NCBI RefSeq assembly: GCF_010501035.1
Contig: NZ_QVMH01000019.1
Coordinates: 1 to 39,218 of the forward strand
DNA from: Paludibacter sp. 221
GTDB taxonomy: Bacteria; Bacteroidota; Bacteroidia; Bacteroidales; Paludibacteraceae
Length of the DNA stretch: 39,218 nucleotides
Reading direction: 5' to 3'
This document shows positions 35,901 through 39,218 of this stretch, one piece after another. A program made the translations under genes and the position numbers. The notes below the pieces were generated by a model. That model made no database searches. It saw only the letters and a list, made by a program, of their open reading frames with translations, and was not told the origin of the DNA. Every line of letters begins with the position of its first letter. The stretch's first letter is position 1.

Positions 35901-36523
35901 CGAAAGCAGAAAAAATATCCCTTAAGTTAACTGTATATGAGGGAGATGCAGATTATTTAAACAATACAATGCGTATTTGGGCTTGTGGCTCGGATTGGAG
36001 CGAATCTACTATCAACTGGAATAACAAACCTGCGGCAGTAGGGAATGTTATTGCAACAGCGCGTGCTGTAGAAGTTGAAGAATCGCTTTTGTTTGATATA
36101 AAAAATTACGTTCTTGCTGAAAAGGGAAAAGGAAGTACTAATATATCGTTTAAGCTAGGAAACACTTATACAGGTGAGCCAGCAAAAACACGTATTTCTT
36201 TTTATTCCAAGGAAGCATTATTAACAGGTATGCGCCCTCAGATAGTAACTGTACCAAAAGCTCCAACCTCAGTTCAGGATATCTTGCAAGGTGTAAATCT
36301 GAATATCTATCCGAATGTTGTAAAGCAAGGGGAGATGGTTAATATTGAAGCGGAAAACATTTCAGGCATTGATATTATATTAATGGATTTGTCGGGAAAA
36401 GTAATCTCGAATATAACAGAGAATTATATTGCAACAAATTCTTTGGCGGCAGGCATGTATATTATTACGGCTAAAGACAAGCTAACAAAAGCAGAACGCA
36501 ACTTTAAACTGATTGTGAAGTAA
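32957..36523 (+). CDS. PL8 polysaccharide lyase with two CBM96-like domains and T9SS signal
   Basis: A 1188-residue protein with a signal peptide (about 1-25). A CBM96/DNRLRE-like domain covers about 36-215 (WSESTLTWNNKP), and a second copy about 928-1100 (WSESTINWNNKP). Between them is a PL8 lyase: (alpha/alpha) toroid about 225-530, then beta-sandwich domains. Catalytic residues are intact: Asn379 (GANKVD), His428 (LQHGQQ), Tyr437 (GGYG), Arg491 and Arg495 (GRSLAR). The spacing from His to Tyr (9), Tyr to Arg (54) and Arg to Arg (4) equals that of pneumococcal hyaluronate lyase as I recall it. PL8 enzymes cleave hyaluronan, chondroitin or xanthan by beta-elimination; which one applies is not readable. 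A T9SS domain ends the protein (IDIILMDLSGKVI...GMYIITAKD). Confidence 0.92.
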   Translation: MKIFLLKKAYLMLASLFLLPLAMFGKLKQSADVQPVEIIASEDALVNDQQKSTNYGSQSFLELKSRTEQNELTANVDLTNKEIYLKFNAESVTASSFNKVQIRLKVRSVEANSLRTLWYIKPSDNNWSESTLTWNNKPTVSSYISDFIASSVSVGKDQYVYFDVTDYVLAEIAKGNKTFSFHVSSTNSGKKRPKYLTTFYSKEDTNNANKPRLIFEYTDVPKVDAITPIFNEILKKQKSNVNLSTIQSSTATYLTSINADGSFSDVNYAYQDGSTFTVHLDRLKTAALAYTVEGSTYFGKDNVYDMIVKMLTYWQNKDPRSSNWYVQEIGCPQRMGIALLTLRSGKKQLPTELEKNVIQRMFFIGGHPDQDGSQGTGANKVDIATHWVYRACLTGDEALLDKGVEQAFYPLFHTTGEGFQHDYSYLQHGQQLYIGGYGDVIAQGVCNLAQYVKGTKYELSKEKFDILFNFMRKTYIPVMRGQYFLYNVSGRSLARPNSLGKSGFASVLETMKGVDTEYAKVYEDAIKRLKGEQPASYGVVPYHAHYWRSDYSLHQRPGFTFDVRMVSTTTLRNENGNGENIKGYFLSEGATDIAVDGNEYINIFPVWDWGRVPGTTTPALSNANIPQPGAWGTAGTSTFVGGVSDGVYGVSAFAMNNTQYSINTEAKKSWFFFDNEVVCLGAGINSTSATQVNTTLNQCLLSGDVTVVKKDGSSEVFTTSQLGSRYYSNTVSWVIHNKVGYYLPNNGIVIVNNQKQEGSWKDINTSASSSSDKVTQNVFKMWFNHGIKPKNGSYAYVVAPGVKNAEDVKKYNTADITILSNTEDVQAVRHNGIGLVGIVFYKSGTFKYSDKVSITADKPCAVMIRDIDSKNVKVHVADPTASVASVTLILGLKGFENPKFLKCMLPTEKAYSGSTKEYVVDENTPDYIVDVDGLFASEDAYVHGGNKTTNYGDAGKIEIKTDSESYSREGFFKFNIAGADFSKAEKISLKLTVYEGDADYLNNTMRIWACGSDWSESTINWNNKPAAVGNVIATARAVEVEESLLFDIKNYVLAEKGKGSTNISFKLGNTYTGEPAKTRISFYSKEALLTGMRPQIVTVPKAPTSVQDILQGVNLNIYPNVVKQGEMVNIEAENISGIDIILMDLSGKVISNITENYIATNSLAAGMYIITAKDKLTKAERNFKLIVK

Positions 36524-36565
36524 AAATAAGCTGTCAGTTAATATTTGATTTAATAGAAACAAACG

Positions 36566-36606
36566 AAAAACCTCTTGATAAAATTTATCAAGAGGTTTTT
36601 TTTCTA
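36566..36606. terminator. Bidirectional terminator between PL8 and ruvC
   Basis: An almost continuous palindrome (36566-36582 with 36584-36600; effective stem CCTCTTGAT/ATCAAGAGG) has A-runs on the left and T-runs on the right. It suits both converging genes. Confidence 0.9.
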
Positions 36607-36631
36607 TTGAGAAAAAATAAAATTCTTCCAA

Positions 36632-37195
36632 TTATTGCTTTTTTACTTTGCTCTCATTTTTTGCAATATAGTCTTTCCAACTCTTATATGCTTTTTCCGA
36701 AACGGGATTACCTATTTGCAGGAAATGACAATATGCAGCTGCCAAACCATCTGTAGCATCCAGCTGCGGGAGCATATCCTCTTCCTTTATTTTCAGATAT
36801 CGGCGTAGCATATCTGCCACCTGCTCTTTTGATGCACGCCCATTTCCGGTTATGGCCATTTTTATTTTCAGGGGCATATATTCTGTAATGGGAATGTCGC
36901 GGTACAATGCAGCAGCCATTGCCACGCCTTGCGCACGTCCCAGTTTCAGCATCGATTGTACATTTTTACCATAAAAAGGGGCTTCTATTGCCAGACAATC
37001 AGGTTTATATTCGTCGATAAGCGAGAGTATACGTGCAAAAATCTTTTGCAGTTTCAGGTAATGGTCGTCGTATTTTTTAAGGTCGAGTATCCCCATAGCC
37101 AATAGCTTAGGTTTATTGCCTGTAATCTGTAGCAATCCGTATCCCATAACCGTAGTACCGGGGTCGACTCCCAGTATAATCTGGTCTTTTATCAT
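36632..37195 (-). CDS. ruvC: Holliday junction endonuclease RuvC
   Basis: A 187-residue protein. RuvC cuts Holliday junctions during recombination and repair, working with RuvAB. The acidic active-site residues are present: Asp11 (GVDPGT), Glu71 ([10 protein letters not shown]), Asp146 and Asp149 ([10 protein letters not shown]). The motif [10 protein letters not shown] is also typical. The length is normal for the family, with a short basic tail. Its ATG overlaps the stop codon of the DUF4286 gene (ATGA), so the two are translationally coupled. Confidence 0.97.
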   Translation of the reverse strand: MIKDQIILGVDPGTTVMGYGLLQITGNKPKLLAMGILDLKKYDDHYLKLQKIFARILSLIDEYKPDCLAIEAPFYGKNVQSMLKLGRAQGVAMAAALYRDIPITEYMPLKIKMAITGNGRASKEQVADMLRRYLKIKEEDMLPQLDATDGLAAAYCHFLQIGNPVSEKAYKSWKDYIAKNESKVKKQ

Positions 37196-37497
37196 TGCAT
37201 TAGCTCTAAAATGGTGGAGAATAGCAGCACATCTTCGCCGAATTGCTTCGAAAAACTGCTAAGGAAAGACTCACCGTAAGTTTCGTTCCATAACTCAAGC
37301 GATTTCATATCGGCTATCTGAAACTGTACAGAATAGGAAGTCCCCTCTTGTGGTTCGTTTGTCAATACTTTTGCCACTTGTGGTTTGGAGAAGAAACCGG
37401 ATTCGAGCATGGATGGCAAGTGTTGTTCATTTAGCCATTTGTACCAAATTCCGTACGATTTGTCGCTAACTAAATATGTAGTATTAAATATGAGCAT
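37192..37497 (-). CDS. DUF4286 family protein
   Basis: A 101-residue protein matching the DUF4286 pattern ([34 protein letters not shown]...[10 protein letters not shown]). It is probably a small ferredoxin-like fold of unknown function. It lies upstream of ruvC with a 4-base overlap; I recall this pairing from other Bacteroidota. On the minus strand a TATATTTG (37528-37535 on the plus strand, complemented) could be its -7 box, without a good -33 box. Confidence 0.85.
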   Translation of the reverse strand: MLIFNTTYLVSDKSYGIWYKWLNEQHLPSMLESGFFSKPQVAKVLTNEPQEGTSYSVQFQIADMKSLELWNETYGESFLSSFSKQFGEDVLLFSTILELMQ

Positions 37498-37586
37498 ATT
37501 TTTAAATTATATGGTAGAAAAATAAAACAAATATACAGATTATTTGCAAAACTTATTTATATTTGCAACGCGTTAAAAAGATGTAG

Positions 37587-37660
37587 GGGGCATTAGCTCA
37601 TCTGGCTAGAGCGTTAGACTGGCAGTCTAAAGGTGACGAGTTCGAGTCTCGTATGCTCCA
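37587..37660 (+). tRNA. tRNA-Ala (anticodon GGC)
   Basis: A complete 74-nt cloverleaf: acceptor GGGGCAT/ATGCTCC, D-arm GCTC...GAGC, anticodon stem TTAGA/TCTAA with loop CTGGCAG, and T-arm ACGAG-TTCGAGT-CTCGT. The third acceptor pair is G-U (G3-U70), the alanine identity element. The discriminator A is followed by CTT, so the CCA tail is not encoded. Confidence 0.95.
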
Positions 37661-37681
37661 CTTTCTGAAAATCAATTAGTT

Positions 37682-37725
37682 AAAGCGGCTTGAATGTGAA
37701 ATTTGGGTCGCTTTCTTTGTTTTTG
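37682..37725 (+). terminator. Possible terminator of the tRNA gene
   Basis: AAAGCGGC at 37682-37689 pairs with GTCGCTTT at 37707-37714 (one wobble) and is followed by CTTTGTTTTT. The loop is 17 bases, so this is only moderately convincing. Confidence 0.4.
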
Positions 37726-37811
37726 TAAACAAAACACCCCTGTTTCTGAGCCTTGTGGATGATATGGAAAGTATAGTGTTTACACATGGTTTACACATTT
37801 TGTAAGCAAAA

Positions 37812-38246
37812 TCATCTTTTTATAAGCATTCCTTTGACCGTTATCTGTCTACCTTTTTCTACAATAGGGAAAGGTAAAGGGAATATCCATATATTTTTCA
37901 CATCTGCCGTCTCGTAATATATTTTCAAATCGATAACTCCATTGGCTCCTCTTTTTATTGCTTCTCTATGTAGCTCATTAAGTGCATCTGATGGGTTAGC
38001 TCTAAAATAAACGCGCTTTGATTTATTTTCTTTCAACTCTTTGTTATACCCACTCCGTGCACTTGAAGAAACCATGCCTATTGGCTCGTAATCAAAATTT
38101 ACTGAGGGGGATGTGGTTATGAAAAACCCCTTTTCTGTGTAGCTCTTAAAATCAAGTGCATTAGAATATGTTTCAGGATAAAATTTTACTATTTTGCAAG
38201 AAAATAATAACAAAGATATAAATAGAAGAAATAGTAATTTTCTCAT
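37812..38246 (-). CDS. Small lipoprotein, function unknown
   Basis: A 144-residue protein with a lipoprotein signal peptide (LLLFSC, Cys17). The segment REAIKRGANGVIDLKIYYE loosely resembles the GANaV stretch of YbjQ-like heavy-metal-binding domains, but the similarity is weak and the rest is not recognised. It is the last gene of a probable three-gene minus-strand run, 3 bases after the coiled-coil gene. Confidence 0.7.
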   Translation of the reverse strand: MRKLLFLLFISLLLFSCKIVKFYPETYSNALDFKSYTEKGFFITTSPSVNFDYEPIGMVSSSARSGYNKELKENKSKRVYFRANPSDALNELHREAIKRGANGVIDLKIYYETADVKNIWIFPLPFPIVEKGRQITVKGMLIKR

Positions 38247-38249
38247 ACA

Positions 38250-38555
38250 TCAAGATATTTTTTCATAGATAGATATAATTTCCTTTGTGTTTTTCAAACT
38301 CATTCTCAGACACTCCGTTAGCGTTGTATTGATTTTCTCAATATGTTCAATATTTTCTACATTCATATTCAAACATGTTTTTATAGCAAAATCAAACTCA
38401 CTTATTTTGTTTAAGCAAGATGTCATGTTTCTAACATCGACTTCAATAGTTTCTTTTATCACATTTATTGCTTCATTTACATTTAAAACAATTTCTTCAA
38501 TTTTAGATATTTTTTCTTCTAGGAAGAGTACACGTTTTTCTATTTTTTCGTCCAT
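38250..38555 (-). CDS. Small coiled-coil protein, unknown
   Basis: A 101-residue, almost wholly helical protein with heptad-like Ile/Leu/Val spacing (EKRVLFLEEKISKIEEIVLNV, ETIEVDVRNMTSCLNKI). No signal peptide, membrane segment or known domain. It is very AT-rich. It starts 41 bases after the upstream lipoprotein gene and ends 3 bases before the downstream one, so all three are probably co-transcribed. Confidence 0.65.
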   Translation of the reverse strand: MDEKIEKRVLFLEEKISKIEEIVLNVNEAINVIKETIEVDVRNMTSCLNKISEFDFAIKTCLNMNVENIEHIEKINTTLTECLRMSLKNTKEIISIYEKIS

Positions 38556-38596
38556 TGTTTGTAATGTAATTTTGTATTTGTTTTTATGTGTTAATT

Positions 38597-39094
38597 TTAG
38601 TCTTTTCTTGAATACCTTGAAATTGTATATTTCCAGGCTATGTCTTCGCTTGGAATCCGCTCTATGATAAGGGAATCGTTTCTCATATAGTATTTATGAG
38701 ATGTTTCAAATTTTGGGTTTTTGCGTTTTAGTGTGTCTCCGTCTACATAGTACCATACATATTCTCCGGTAATATTAACCCCTCCTTTCGAATTGATAAA
38801 AAATATTTTTATTTTATTATCATTCCGTATTTCGATGATGTTCTCGTTCTGTCCGAACATATATGAACTGATTGGCTTGTTTGGCTTTCCAAAAAATTCT
38901 GTAGTATCAGCTTTGTTTATTATTTGCAAAGAGCCGTCATCAAGCATCCTTACTCCGTTTATTGTTTTGGAATAACCCACTTGCCATGTGCCAAGAATAG
39001 ACTGGTCTACGGTTTCGTTGGTGGTATATCCTTCTTCCTTGTTGCAAGCAACCAAAAGAAACAACACAGATAATATGAACGTCAGTTTTTTCAT
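38597..39094 (-). CDS. Lipocalin-like lipoprotein, probably surface-exposed
   Basis: A 165-residue protein with a lipoprotein signal peptide (FLLVAC, Cys17). The residues after the Cys (NKEEG) resemble the acidic lipoprotein export signal that sends Bacteroidota lipoproteins to the outside of the outer membrane. The mature part starts with ILGTWQVGY, the typical opening of lipocalin-like beta-barrels (GxW), and then reads as beta strands. Ligand unknown. It is the first gene of the minus-strand run. Confidence 0.72.
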   Translation of the reverse strand: MKKLTFILSVLFLLVACNKEEGYTTNETVDQSILGTWQVGYSKTINGVRMLDDGSLQIINKADTTEFFGKPNKPISSYMFGQNENIIEIRNDNKIKIFFINSKGGVNITGEYVWYYVDGDTLKRKNPKFETSHKYYMRNDSLIIERIPSEDIAWKYTISRYSRKD

Positions 39095-39218
39095 TATAAA
39101 AAATAAAATGAATATCCGTTTTAGTACCTAAATTCTTTTTCCTCGCCCGCCCGACCTTGTCCGGTGAGCCGAAAAATAAGAGCAGACGGCGTTAAAAAAT
39201 CTTCCCTGTTTGAGCGAC

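Noticed and set aside
37661-37811. Attachment-site duplication of the tRNA 3' end
   Set aside because: I looked for a second copy of the T-arm and acceptor sequence downstream in the window and found none.
38287-38667. Plus-strand frame of 126 codons
   Set aside because: Antisense to the coiled-coil gene; the hydrophobic, Phe/Ser-rich translation is the mirror of an AT-rich helix.
37812-39094. Toxin-antitoxin or phage-defence module
   Set aside because: Two of the three proteins are lipoproteins and the third is a plain coiled coil; no nuclease, kinase, NTPase or antitoxin features are visible.

Overview
The window comes from a Bacteroidota genome, most likely Bacteroidales and perhaps near Dysgonomonas/Paludibacter (genus inferred, not proven). 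The support is low GC, type IX secretion (T9SS) C-terminal sorting domains on six proteins, BACON, BNR-4, DUF3472/DUF5077, DUF4861 and DUF4286 families, sigma-ABfr-like promoters (TTTG-N19/20-TAnnTTTG), scarce Shine-Dalgarno sites, and a tRNA without an encoded CCA.

Layout. 1-4.4 kb: the 3' end of a T9SS cargo gene and its terminator, a 211-bp MITE-like element, a secreted DUF5077/DUF3472 protein, and a GH109-type Gfo/Idh/MocA oxidoreductase-fold glycosidase. 4.4-8 kb, minus strand: a housekeeping-looking run of ABC-F ATPase, Fsr-like MFS transporter and SAM methyltransferase. 8-8.8 kb: a dense non-coding block with three stem-loop repeat families, one nested inside another. 8.8-12.5 kb, minus strand: a YjaB-like GNAT, a DUF1801 protein, an orphan RND/HlyD-type adaptor behind an operator-like palindrome, and an alpha/beta hydrolase. 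12.8-16.6 kb: two convergent membrane-tethered regulators, a LytTR protein and a 961-aa propeller/Y_Y_Y sensor with a LuxR-like HTH but no histidine kinase.

17.2-36.5 kb is the centrepiece: six plus-strand genes for exported proteins. In order they are a 943-aa lectin/Ig/CBM scaffold without a recognisable enzyme domain, a GH2 glycosidase, a BACON-metallophosphoesterase-LamG lipoprotein with altered metal ligands, a BNR-4 propeller putative lyase, a 1442-aa lectin-DUF4861-GH105-F5/8C protein, and a PL8 lyase between two CBM96/DNRLRE-like domains. Five of the six carry a T9SS C-terminal domain. No SusC/SusD pair is visible. I read this as a T9SS-exported depolymerisation locus for a uronic-acid-containing heteropolysaccharide: PL8 (and possibly BNR-4) lyase cleavage would give unsaturated uronides for GH105, with GH2 trimming. 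The sensor gene, divergent from the cluster, is the obvious candidate regulator. These functional links are inference.

36.6-39.2 kb: ruvC with a DUF4286 gene (minus), tRNA-Ala(GGC) (plus), then three small minus-strand genes: a lipoprotein, a coiled-coil protein and a second lipoprotein with a lipocalin-like look. The last 124 bases hold nothing I can call.
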